Assembly (NCBI RefSeq): GCF_000812965.1
Contig: NZ_JSYN01000017.1
Coordinates: 62,001 to 126,000, forward strand
DNA from: Pedobacter kyungheensis
Lineage (GTDB): Bacteria; Bacteroidota; Bacteroidia; Sphingobacteriales; Sphingobacteriaceae
Direction of reading: 5' to 3'
DNA: 64,000 nt
Below the pieces are notes generated by a model. The model saw only the letters and a program-made list of their open reading frames with translations. It did no database searches and was not told the origin of the DNA. The first letter of the stretch is position 1. Each line of letters starts with the position of its first letter. The position numbers and the translations under genes are program-made. Positions 34,316 to 42,323 of the stretch are shown here, piece by piece.

Positions 34316-34939
34316 TTAAAACCGCTTATAATCTGTAGGTACTACAAAATCTTTATTTACTTCAGAAATGAAATTCAAAACTTCATCTTTACCCACGGCT
34401 TTTTCGGCTGAAGTAATAAAAGTTGCCGGAATTTCTTCAAAAAACTCACCTAATTTCCGCTTAAAACCAGCAACATTTTTTTGTGTAGTGGTCATACCTT
34501 GTTTATCGGCTTTGGTAAAAATTAAAGAGAAGGGGATTTGTCTTTCGCCCAGCCAGTAGCAAAATTCAATATCAATTTGCTGGGGTTCCAAACGGCTGTC
34601 AATTAAAACAAAAACACATTGCAAACTTTCTCTTTTGGTAAGGTAAGCGCGGATAAATTTCTCCCATTTTTCGCGACTTGTTTTCGAAACTTTTGCATAA
34701 CCGTAACCTGGCAAATCGACAATGTACCAGGCTTCGTTAACCAAAAAGTGGTTAATTAGCTGTGTTTTTCCCGGGCGTTGCGAAGTTTTGGCTAAACCAT
34801 GCTGGTTAACCAACATGTTGATTAAAGAGGATTTACCTACATTGGAACGACCAATAAAAGCGTACTCGGGCAATGTTGGAGGTGGCAAAGCCGAAACCTG
34901 AGTGTTACTGCATACAAATGTTGCTGTTTTGATAACCAT
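34316..34939 (-). CDS. engB: Ribosome biogenesis GTPase YihA/YsxC
   Basis: A 207-residue GTPase needed for late assembly of the large ribosomal subunit. G1 is GRSNVGKSS (30-38), G2 is the threonine of PGKTQ, G3 is VDLPGYGYAK, and G4 is FTKADK, with TSAEK as G5. All are standard for the family. A -7 element ends four bases before the ATG, so the transcript should be leaderless. Confidence 0.95.
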   Translation of the reverse strand: MVIKTATFVCSNTQVSALPPPTLPEYAFIGRSNVGKSSLINMLVNQHGLAKTSQRPGKTQLINHFLVNEAWYIVDLPGYGYAKVSKTSREKWEKFIRAYLTKRESLQCVFVLIDSRLEPQQIDIEFCYWLGERQIPFSLIFTKADKQGMTTTQKNVAGFKRKLGEFFEEIPATFITSAEKAVGKDEVLNFISEVNKDFVVPTDYKRF

Positions 34940-34943
34940 AGGG

Positions 34944-34951
34944 CAAAGGTA
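34944..34951 (-). promoter_or_regulatory. -7 promoter element of engB (leaderless)
   Basis: The minus strand reads TACCTTTG, matching TAnnTTTG; four bases separate its G from the ATG. Confidence 0.55.
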
Positions 34952-35075
34952 ACAATTAGTTTTGAGTTGAGGGTTTGGAGTTAGGCGTTGAAATTAACGC
35001 TGGTCAGCAATTCGTAAAGTTTAGAGGAATAACTAAACTGTAAACTCTAAACTCCCAACTGCAAACTCTTTTCTC

Positions 35076-35083
35076 TATCTTTG
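35076..35083 (+). promoter_or_regulatory. -7 promoter element of ubiE-porT
   Basis: TATCTTTG matches TAnnTTTG and ends nine bases before the ATG at 35093, implying a leader of only a few bases. Confidence 0.55.
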
Positions 35084-35092
35084 CCACATATC

Positions 35093-35824
35093 ATGAATCA
35101 GAATATCACTCCATACCAGGTAGCAGATGCAACCAAAAAAGAACAGGTTGCAACCATGTTCAATAATATTTCGGGCACTTACGATTTTTTAAACCACTTT
35201 CTTTCCTTGGGTATTGATGTGCTTTGGCGCAAAAAGGCGATTAAAGAACTGGTTTCTATTCACCCGAGAACAATGCTTGATGTAGCTACCGGGACCGGCG
35301 ATTTTGCTTTTGAAGCCATTAAAAAACTTCACCCCGAAAAGGTAATTGGTGTAGATATTTCTGAAGGTATGCTCGAAGTAGCCAAAAAGAAAATTAACGA
35401 ACGCAGTTTAAACGAAGTATTTTCGGTTCAGGTTGGCGATTCGGAAGGTTTACATTTTGAAAACGATACCTTTGATGCGATTACCTGTGCCTATGGTGTG
35501 CGTAATTTCGAAAACCTTGAAAAAGGCCTGACTGATATGTACCGGGTATTAAAGCCTAATGGAAAAATGGTGATCCTCGAATTTTCGAAACCAAAGGTTT
35601 TTCCGGTTAAGCAGCTTTACAGTTTTTATTTTAAACAGGTAACGCCTTTTTTTGGTAAGCTGTTTTCTAAAGATCACCGGGCTTATACTTACCTGCCCGA
35701 ATCGGTAGCGGCTTTCCCTGACGGAGAAGATTTTACAGCCCTGATGCAAAAAGTTGGTTTTAAAAGTACCAAACACAAAAGTTTAACGTTTGGAATAAGT
35801 TCGATATACACCGGAACTAAATGA
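35093..35824 (+). CDS. ubiE: Demethylmenaquinone methyltransferase
   Basis: Adds the C-methyl group in the last step of menaquinone synthesis using S-adenosylmethionine. The ATG at 35093 (MNQNITPYQ) gives 243 residues; a TTG four codons upstream lies in the promoter. Motifs NNISGTYDFLNHFLSLGIDVLWRKKAI, MLDVATGTGDFAFEA (SAM loop), DAITCAYGVRNFENLEKGL and LEFSKP are typical of MenG/UbiE. Its stop overlaps the porT start (ATGA), a gene order conserved in Bacteroidota. Confidence 0.95.
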   Translation: MNQNITPYQVADATKKEQVATMFNNISGTYDFLNHFLSLGIDVLWRKKAIKELVSIHPRTMLDVATGTGDFAFEAIKKLHPEKVIGVDISEGMLEVAKKKINERSLNEVFSVQVGDSEGLHFENDTFDAITCAYGVRNFENLEKGLTDMYRVLKPNGKMVILEFSKPKVFPVKQLYSFYFKQVTPFFGKLFSKDHRAYTYLPESVAAFPDGEDFTALMQKVGFKSTKHKSLTFGISSIYTGTK

Positions 35825-36618
35825 TAAAAAAATTAAGCCTCATTCTTTCACTCATTACCATTTCTACAGCCGCTCTTGCTCAAAACTGGGGTGGAGGTAT
35901 AGATGATGAGGACTGGAGTTTTGGTTTTAATTTTCAATACATTTCGGCGGAATATAAAATCCTTAAAAAACAGAACTGGCGTTCGCCATTTTACGAAGTG
36001 CCCAACAGCAACGGCGTATCGTACGATCCTGCTTCGGGTACGATGGTTACCAATTCGTTAAATTCGATCTCGAGTAAACCTTCGCAGGGCTTTGGTTTGG
36101 GCTTTGTCATGAACCGGAATATTTCCGAGAATTTTGATATCCGTTCTACCCCTTCACTCATTTTTAGCGATAGGGTAGTAAGTTACGAATATGTGCCAAC
36201 CGATCCGGTAAATGTGGGTAACGGACAAACCAAAAACTATCAAACCCTGGTTGATAAGAAGGTGCAGGCTACCATGTTCGAGTTTCCACTGGGGATTAAA
36301 GTCAAATCGAACCGCTTAAATAATTTCAGGGCTTACTGGTTAGGCGGGATGAAATATTCAATCGATATTGCCTCAAAAAAGAAAACTTTTGATGAAGGTG
36401 AAACTGCAGTAAACAAATTGCTCAAAAACGATCGCAATTACTTTTCATACGAAACGGGAATTGGTTTCGATCTGTACTTCGAATATTTTAAAATGTCGCC
36501 AGAATTTAAACTTTCGTATTCTACCAGCGATATCCTGAAGCACGACGATACGGCTTATGCCAATCCGATCGATAAGTTGAAATTGCGTCAATTCACGTTC
36601 AGTTTGATTTTTCAATAG
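35821..36618 (+). CDS. porT: Type IX secretion outer-membrane protein PorT
   Basis: A 265-residue protein with a signal peptide (cleavage near AALAQ, 21) and an eight-or-more-strand beta-barrel pattern (FGFNFQYISAEYKIL, FGLGFVMNRNISENFDIRSTPSLIF, ending RQFTFSLIF with the C-terminal aromatic typical of outer-membrane barrels). PorT/SprT is required for type IX secretion, and its gene commonly follows ubiE in this phylum; both context and sequence pattern support the name. It is translationally coupled to ubiE. Confidence 0.82.
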   Translation: MIKKLSLILSLITISTAALAQNWGGGIDDEDWSFGFNFQYISAEYKILKKQNWRSPFYEVPNSNGVSYDPASGTMVTNSLNSISSKPSQGFGLGFVMNRNISENFDIRSTPSLIFSDRVVSYEYVPTDPVNVGNGQTKNYQTLVDKKVQATMFEFPLGIKVKSNRLNNFRAYWLGGMKYSIDIASKKKTFDEGETAVNKLLKNDRNYFSYETGIGFDLYFEYFKMSPEFKLSYSTSDILKHDDTAYANPIDKLKLRQFTFSLIFQ

Positions 36619-36639
36619 GCTATACCATTCAAAAAAACT

Positions 36640-36661
36640 TATCTTTGTCTACCTAGGTAGA
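36640..36661 (+). promoter_or_regulatory. Promoter with overlapping perfect palindrome
   Basis: TATCTTTG (36640-36647) is a full -7 match. It is followed immediately by TCTACCTAGGTAGA (36648-36661), a perfect 14-base palindrome covering the expected transcription start, as a repressor operator would. The resulting leader to the SDR start is about 60 bases. Confidence 0.5.
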
Positions 36662-36710
36662 TTAAACCGGTTTTTAACCGAAAAATTTACCATGACTTAA
36701 ATTCATAAAC

Positions 36711-37469
36711 ATGTCTAAAATCGCATTAATTACAGGTGCAACTTCTGGTATTGGCGAAGCTTGCGCACATACATTTGCCCAACAAGGTTATCAATTAATA
36801 CTTTTGGCCCGCAGGGAAGAGAGACTGGCCAAAATAGCCCATCATTTGGCAGATAAATATGCGATTGAAATTAAACAGGTTATTGCCGATGTACGTGACA
36901 GGGAAAGCTTAACTGCTGCCTTAGAAGTTTTACCGGCCGACTGGAAAAAGGTTGATGTGTTGGTAAACAATGCAGGATTAAGCCAGGGCCTGGACCCGAT
37001 TGATAAAGGTAATACCGACGATTGGGATACCATGATCGATACCAACGTTAAAGGATTGCTTTATGTAACCAAAATTGTTTCCAACTGGATGATCCCTAAC
37101 CAATCAGGGCATATTGTCAACATTGGTTCTATTGCCGGAAAAGAAGTTTATCCAAACGGAAACGTATATTGTGCCAGCAAACACGCCGTTGATGCGCTAA
37201 GCAAAGGGATGCGGATTGATCTTTTGCCTCACGGCATTAAGGTCACAGAGATTAATCCGGGCATGGTTGAAACCGAATTTTCGGTGGTGCGCTTTAAAGG
37301 TGATGAAGACCGGGCTAAAAAGGTTTATGAAAACCTGGAACCATTAATTGCAGATGATATTGCCGATGCCATTTGGTATGTAGTAAGCAGACCTAAGCAT
37401 GTAAACATTAACGATATGCTGATTATGCCAAGTGTACAGGCAACAGCCACGATTATAAATAGAGGATAG
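36711..37469 (+). CDS. Short-chain dehydrogenase (YdfG-like)
   Basis: A 252-residue NAD(P)-dependent oxidoreductase of the classical SDR family. The cofactor loop is TGATSGIGEA (8-17), NNAG follows near 85, and the catalytic Ser-Tyr-Lys are in IGSIAGKEVYPNGNVYCASKHAV. The RREER segment after the second strand favours NADPH. It resembles the YdfG/serine-3-dehydrogenase group acting on small hydroxy acids; the substrate is not certain. Its promoter carries a start-site palindrome suggesting specific repression. Confidence 0.9.
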   Translation: MSKIALITGATSGIGEACAHTFAQQGYQLILLARREERLAKIAHHLADKYAIEIKQVIADVRDRESLTAALEVLPADWKKVDVLVNNAGLSQGLDPIDKGNTDDWDTMIDTNVKGLLYVTKIVSNWMIPNQSGHIVNIGSIAGKEVYPNGNVYCASKHAVDALSKGMRIDLLPHGIKVTEINPGMVETEFSVVRFKGDEDRAKKVYENLEPLIADDIADAIWYVVSRPKHVNINDMLIMPSVQATATIINRG

Positions 37470-37644
37470 TTAGGTTAATCGTTTAAATTGTATAAACTGC
37501 TTAACTGTAACTGGTGCGCAGCTGGCAATTTACAGCCAACAATTTAACAATCCTGCAATTAAACAATTGTACTTATCGAACAGTTAACCGATTTGAACAA
37601 TTAACCAATTAAACAGTTAACCGATTAACCATTTTAAAAAAACA

Positions 37645-38091
37645 ATGATATCAACAACAATAGATCAGGAAATAAAAAAAGCCATGTTGGCTAAAGATAA
37701 TGCACAGTTAAGAGGTTTAAGGGCAATAAAAGCTGCTTTACTTTTGGCTAAAACTGAAAAAGGTTCTTCAGAAGAAATTACAGAAGAAACAGAGCTTAAA
37801 ATCCTTCAGAAACTGATTAAACAACGTCGCGAATCGGCCGATATTTACAGGCAACAAAACCGCGAAGATTTGTATCAGGTAGAAGAAGAAGAAATTGCGG
37901 TAATTAACCAGTTTTTACCTAAGCAGTTAGATAGGGCAGAGGTTGCGGCAATCATTGAAACCGTAATCAAACAATCTGGCGCTACATCGGTTAAGGATAT
38001 GGGGAAAGTAATGGGCATGGCAAACAAAGAACTGGCTGGCAAAGCCGATGGTAAATTGATTGCCGAAATTGTTAAAGAAAAACTAGCTTAG
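37645..38091 (+). CDS. GatB/YqeY-domain protein
   Basis: A 148-residue helical protein homologous to the tail domain of the GatB amidotransferase subunit (ALLLAKTEKG, LKILQKLIKQRRESADIYRQQNREDL, EEEIAVINQFLPKQL, GKVMGMANKELAGKADGKLIAEIVKEKL). Free-standing YqeY proteins are widespread and thought to act with tRNA or in translation; the role is unproven. The 175 bases upstream are low-complexity DNA made of repeated AACAATT/GTTAACC words. Confidence 0.9.
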   Translation: MISTTIDQEIKKAMLAKDNAQLRGLRAIKAALLLAKTEKGSSEEITEETELKILQKLIKQRRESADIYRQQNREDLYQVEEEEIAVINQFLPKQLDRAEVAAIIETVIKQSGATSVKDMGKVMGMANKELAGKADGKLIAEIVKEKLA

Positions 38092-38122
38092 AAAGGACAA
38101 AGCGGAAAGCTTATTAAAGCAT

Positions 38123-38151
38123 ATCTTGATACCCGATACTTGTATCAAGAT
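38123..38151. repeat. Dispersed hairpin
   Basis: ATCTTGATAC and GTATCAAGAT form a perfect 10-base stem with a 9-base loop, 30 bases past yqeY. No T-run follows, so it is more likely a dispersed palindromic repeat than a terminator. Confidence 0.5.
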
Positions 38152-38248
38152 GGTAATTCCACTTCTTAATGCCCTAAGGCAAGTTTTTAGACCGTTTTCG
38201 ATTTTATTTCAGAAAAATGGCAAAGAAATGCAAAAATTTAATTTTACT

Positions 38249-38263
38249 CTACTAACTTAGTAG
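38249..38263. promoter_or_regulatory. Palindrome upstream of the hydrolase operon
   Basis: CTACTAACTTAGTAG has perfect 7-base arms around one C and contains TAACTTAG, one base off the -7 consensus. It ends 24 bases before the hydrolase ATG, so it could be an operator overlapping the promoter of the long downstream operon. Confidence 0.4.
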
Positions 38264-38287
38264 CACAGTACCATCCTATTTATACAT

Positions 38288-39052
38288 ATGACATACCAGG
38301 TAATAGAAGAAGACGGATTTAAATACATCGAAGCTGGAAAAGGCGAAACGCTGGTATTGCTGCACGGCTTAATGGGCGAACTGAGTAATTGGGAGCCGGT
38401 TATCGATCATTTTAAAGATCGTTACCATGTGGTAATCCCTATTTTGCCGATATACGATTTACCCATTTTAACACTGGGCGTAAAAGCCCTTTCGCGCTAC
38501 CTGCACAGATTTTTAAAATTTAAGAACTTAAGTCAGGTGGTGCTGGTAGGTAACTCACTTGGTGGCCATGTTGGTTTGGTATTTACCGTAGCCCATCAGG
38601 AATTTGTTAAAGCCTTGGTTTTAACAGGTAGTTCTGGTTTATACGAAAACGCTTTTGGTGGTTCTTTCCCGCGTAGAGAGAGCTATGATTACATTAAAGA
38701 GAAAGTAGAATTTACATTTTATGATCCGGCTACGGCAACCAAAGAGCTGGTTGACGACGTATTTAAAACAGTTAACGACAGATCGCGCGTAATTCGGATC
38801 TTAACCATGGCAAAATCGGCTATACGCCACAACATGGCTAAAGAATTATCGAAAATTACCATACCGGTTTCGTTAATCTGGGGTAGAAATGATAAAGTTA
38901 CGCCACCAGAAGTGGCAGAAGAATTTCACGAACTGTTGCCCAATTCAGAATTGAACTGGGTAGATAAATGCGGGCATGCACCTATGATGGAACATCCCGG
39001 AATATTTAATGCTTTTTTAGAGAAATTTTTAGACAGGATATTGTTAAAATAA
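38288..39052 (+). CDS. Alpha/beta-fold hydrolase
   Basis: A 254-residue serine hydrolase. The oxyanion HG motif is in LVLLHGLMGE, the nucleophile serine is in VLVGNSLGGHVG, the acid is in WGRNDKVTP and the histidine in DKCGHAPMMEHP, so the triad is complete. The general form is that of esterases and C-C bond hydrolases; substrate unknown. Its stop overlaps the CBS-protein start by one base, and the run continues through nadK, porG and uppS. Confidence 0.9.
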   Translation: MTYQVIEEDGFKYIEAGKGETLVLLHGLMGELSNWEPVIDHFKDRYHVVIPILPIYDLPILTLGVKALSRYLHRFLKFKNLSQVVLVGNSLGGHVGLVFTVAHQEFVKALVLTGSSGLYENAFGGSFPRRESYDYIKEKVEFTFYDPATATKELVDDVFKTVNDRSRVIRILTMAKSAIRHNMAKELSKITIPVSLIWGRNDKVTPPEVAEEFHELLPNSELNWVDKCGHAPMMEHPGIFNAFLEKFLDRILLK

Positions 39053-39714
39053 TGTTTGCTCAGGAAATCATATCGAATGTTATACCCACACTAAGCAGCG
39101 ATGACACGGTGCAAAAGGCTTTAGATCGGATGAACGATTTTAAACTAAAGCATTTGCCAGTTGTTAACGAAAGTGCTTTTGTTGGGCTCGTAGCTGAAGA
39201 TGATTTGTTGAGCATTTTAGATCACGATACCCTTTTAAATGATGCATCAGTACACCTGCTTAACGTTTTTGTACAGAGTGATGCACATACTTACGATGTA
39301 ATCAGGCTGTTGAGCCAGTTAAAGCTTACCGCTGTTCCGGTTTTAGACCAGCAGAAAAATTATGCAGGTATCATTCCCATCAGCAATATGGTTGATGCGG
39401 TGGCACAGCAATATGCCGTAAACGAGCCTGGAGGCATTATTGTACTCGAAATCAGTAACCGCGATAATTCGCTGGCACACATTTCGCAGATTGTAGAAGC
39501 CGATAATGCACAGATTCTTTCTTCTTACGTGAGTTCTTTTGCAGATTCTACACGTTTAGAAGTCACATTAAAAGTAAATAAAACTGAAATTACTTCATTG
39601 GTAGCTTCTTTCGAAAGGTATGATTATCAGGTAAAAGAAGTATACAACAACACACAGATTGATGATGGGTCGCAGGAGCGTTACGATTCGTTCATGAATT
39701 ATTTAAATGTATAA
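39052..39714 (+). CDS. CBS-pair protein with C-terminal ACT-like domain
   Basis: A 220-residue cytoplasmic protein. Two CBS motifs cover about 1-120 (VIPTLSSDDTVQKALDRMNDFKLKHLPVVNESAFVGLVAEDDL and the matching second half), which usually bind adenine nucleotides. Residues about 135-210 (GGIIVLEISNRDNSLAHISQIVEADNAQI) look like an ACT-type ligand-binding fold. It has no catalytic part and is probably a nucleotide- or amino acid-responsive regulator. It lies between the hydrolase and nadK with 9 bases to the latter. Confidence 0.85.
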   Translation: MFAQEIISNVIPTLSSDDTVQKALDRMNDFKLKHLPVVNESAFVGLVAEDDLLSILDHDTLLNDASVHLLNVFVQSDAHTYDVIRLLSQLKLTAVPVLDQQKNYAGIIPISNMVDAVAQQYAVNEPGGIIVLEISNRDNSLAHISQIVEADNAQILSSYVSSFADSTRLEVTLKVNKTEITSLVASFERYDYQVKEVYNNTQIDDGSQERYDSFMNYLNV

Positions 39715-39723
39715 ACCTACTTT

Positions 39724-40605
39724 ATGAGGATTGCAATTTACGGGAGAGATTTTAACGATACGGTTTTACCATACGTTCAGGAGGTCTTTAATCATCTGGC
39801 CAGCCATCATATCCAGCCCGTTTTATATTCGAAATTCAAAACTTCACTTCAGGGCAAAATTAAACTGCCCGAAAACACAGTTGTTTTTCATAACCATAGC
39901 GAGTTAAAAGAGCGGGCAGACGTATTGCTGAGCCTTGGAGGTGATGGTACACTTTTAGATACCTTGTCGCTCATCCGAAATTCCGGTATTCCCGTAATCG
40001 GGATTAATTTTGGACGTTTAGGCTTTTTGGCCAGTATCAACAAAAATGAAATCGGCGAGGCATTACACGCCCTGATTAATAAAGAATATACCTTAGATAC
40101 CCGCTCACTGCTTACTCTGGAGTCGGAAAACGGTTTGTTCGGCGAAGAAAACTTCGCATTGAACGATATTACCATTCACCGTCGCGATAATTCGGCGATG
40201 ATGATTATCCACGCCTCAATGAATGATGAGTTTATCAACTCTTATTGGGCCGATGGATTGATTATTGCCACGCCGACAGGCTCTACCGCTTATTCTTTAA
40301 GCTGCGGTGGTCCTATTATTTATCCCGATTCCGAAAATTTTGTGATTACACCTATCGCACCGCACAATTTAAATGTAAGGCCGGTAGTGGTACCTGATGA
40401 TAATAAACTCTCGTTTGAGGTCGAAGCCAGGGAATCTAAATTTTTGGTTTCGTGCGATAGCCGTACCGTTACCGTAGAGCGTTCGGTAAAAATTACCATC
40501 AAAAAAGCCGATTTTTGTGTAAATCTTATCCGCCTCAACAATGAAACGTATTTAAACACGTTAAGGAATAAATTATTATGGGGAATAGATACCCGTAACT
40601 ACTAG
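39724..40605 (+). CDS. nadK: NAD kinase
   Basis: Phosphorylates NAD to NADP. The 293-residue protein has the diagnostic LSLGGDGTLLDTLSLI, the substrate-site NDITIHR and the DGLIIATPTGSTAYSLSCGGPII segment. Length fits the PpnK family. It is followed by porG after two bases, a conserved neighbourhood in Bacteroidota. Confidence 0.96.
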   Translation: MRIAIYGRDFNDTVLPYVQEVFNHLASHHIQPVLYSKFKTSLQGKIKLPENTVVFHNHSELKERADVLLSLGGDGTLLDTLSLIRNSGIPVIGINFGRLGFLASINKNEIGEALHALINKEYTLDTRSLLTLESENGLFGEENFALNDITIHRRDNSAMMIIHASMNDEFINSYWADGLIIATPTGSTAYSLSCGGPIIYPDSENFVITPIAPHNLNVRPVVVPDDNKLSFEVEARESKFLVSCDSRTVTVERSVKITIKKADFCVNLIRLNNETYLNTLRNKLLWGIDTRNY

Positions 40606-40607
40606 AT

Positions 40608-41414
40608 ATGACGCCAAATAAACCACTCTTCTTAATCCTCTTTTTTCTTTTGAGCGGACAGCTTGTTCGTGCGCAGGAGATGGGAGAGCCATCATGGGAG
40701 TTGGGTTTAATGGCAGGTGGTGCAGGTTATATGGGCGATTTGAACCAGAATAACCCTTTACAAATCAGCGGACTTTCTGGTGGAGCCTATGTTAAACGCA
40801 ATTTTAACCAGTATCTGGGGGTGCGTTTAAATTATACCCTGGGGCAGGTACAGGCAGATGATGCCAATTCAAGTAATGCGCAGTTTCGCGAAAGGAACCT
40901 GCGTTTTAAAACTACCCTGAACGAATTTAGCGGAATCATAGATTTTAATTTCTTCAATTTTAACCTTGGAGGTGGAACCCGTCAGTTTACGCCATATTTG
41001 TATGCAGGTGCTGGCTTAGTGGTTTTTAAACCCACTGTAAAGGTTGATGGCGAAAAATACCGCTTAGATCGCCTGGCTACCGAAGGTCAGGAAAATGGCT
41101 ATAACAATGTGGTATTAACCATTCCCTATGGCCTGGGCTTAAGGTATAACTATAAAGATACCTGGAGTGTTTTTACCGAACTGGGCTACAGAACACCTAT
41201 GACAGATTATATTGATGATGTGAGTGGCCGCTATCCGGTTAACCCCGTTTTAGTAAGAAGTGGCCAGAATTGGGTGAATTTATCCGATCCTTCCGCTAAT
41301 CAAATCGGATATCCTGGTACCCAAAGAGGCGATTTTAGAAAAAGGGATACTTATCTATTTGTTAGTGTTGGCATATCTTTTACCTTTGTATCCTCAAAAT
41401 GCTATTCCTTTTAA
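40608..41414 (+). CDS. porG: Type IX secretion outer-membrane protein PorG (DUF6089)
   Basis: A 268-residue protein with a signal peptide (cleavage near LVRAQ, 22) and an eight-strand barrel pattern (WELGLMAGGAGYMGDLNQ, YVKRNFNQYLGVRLNYTLG, PYLYAGAGLVVFKP, SVFTELGYRTP, YLFVSVGISF). The N-terminal GLMAGGAGYMGDL and the nadK-X-uppS-bamA-skp context match PorG, which links the PorK/PorN ring to the outer membrane in the type IX machine. The name rests on context and pattern. Confidence 0.78.
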   Translation: MTPNKPLFLILFFLLSGQLVRAQEMGEPSWELGLMAGGAGYMGDLNQNNPLQISGLSGGAYVKRNFNQYLGVRLNYTLGQVQADDANSSNAQFRERNLRFKTTLNEFSGIIDFNFFNFNLGGGTRQFTPYLYAGAGLVVFKPTVKVDGEKYRLDRLATEGQENGYNNVVLTIPYGLGLRYNYKDTWSVFTELGYRTPMTDYIDDVSGRYPVNPVLVRSGQNWVNLSDPSANQIGYPGTQRGDFRKRDTYLFVSVGISFTFVSSKCYSF

Positions 41415-41433
41415 GCTGATTTTGACATAATTA

Positions 41434-42174
41434 ATGGGATTTAAAGAACAAATAGACTATAGCCGCCTGCCAAAGCACATTGCTGTAATTATGGATGGCA
41501 ATGGAAGATGGGCAAAAGGCCAGGGAAAAGTGCGGGTTTTCGGACATGAGCAAGGTGTACTTTCTGTAAAAGATATTGTAGAAGGTTGCGTAGAGGTGGG
41601 TATTGAATACCTTACCCTGTATGCTTTTTCTACCGAAAACTGGAACAGGCCGAAAGAAGAGGTTGATGCTTTAATGCAGATCCTGATTTCGACCATCAAC
41701 AACGAAACCGAAACACTTAATAAAAACAATATTAAGCTTAATGCCATTGGCAATATCGAGTCGTTACCGCAAGCCTGTATCAACGATTTGAAAGAAGCTA
41801 TGGAGAAAACGGCCCACAACGAAAAATGTACCTTAACATTGGCGTTGAGCTACAGTGCCAAGTGGGAAATTTTAGAAGCAGCCAAAAAAATTGCTGCCGA
41901 AGTTAAAAACGATACCATTTCTTTAGCAGATATAAACGAAGACCTGTTTTCGTCTAAATTAACAACAGTAAATATCCCCGATCCGGAGCTGATGATCAGA
42001 ACAAGTGGCGAGCACCGGATTAGCAATTACCTGCTTTGGCAGATGGCTTATACCGAGTTTTATTTTACTGATGTTTTGTGGCCGGATTTCCGTCGCGAAG
42101 ATCTTTTCGAGGCCATTGTTGACTATCAAAAACGCGAACGCCGTTTTGGTAAAATTAGCGAACAATTAAACTAA
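41434..42174 (+). CDS. uppS: Isoprenyl transferase (undecaprenyl diphosphate synthase)
   Basis: Makes the long cis-isoprenoid carrier for peptidoglycan and O-antigen synthesis. The 246-residue protein has the catalytic HIAVIMDGNGRWAKGQGKVRVFGHEQG at about 15-41, YLTLYAFSTENWNRPKEEV and the C-terminal PDPELMIRTSGEHRISNYLLWQMAYTEFYF. All residues expected for activity are present. It is 19 bases behind porG and precedes bamA. Confidence 0.96.
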   Translation: MGFKEQIDYSRLPKHIAVIMDGNGRWAKGQGKVRVFGHEQGVLSVKDIVEGCVEVGIEYLTLYAFSTENWNRPKEEVDALMQILISTINNETETLNKNNIKLNAIGNIESLPQACINDLKEAMEKTAHNEKCTLTLALSYSAKWEILEAAKKIAAEVKNDTISLADINEDLFSSKLTTVNIPDPELMIRTSGEHRISNYLLWQMAYTEFYFTDVLWPDFRREDLFEAIVDYQKRERRFGKISEQLN

Positions 42175-42323
42175 TTTTTCTTTTAACACTTTTTAACAAG
42201 CGTTTAAACTAACTTAGCACCACTTTTATACGATAAATGAAACCATAACGGGGTAACGGTTCAAAGAAAATTTGCTAGAAAAACATCGTTGCCTTAGTGG
42301 CCATTACTGAACAAATTATTTTA

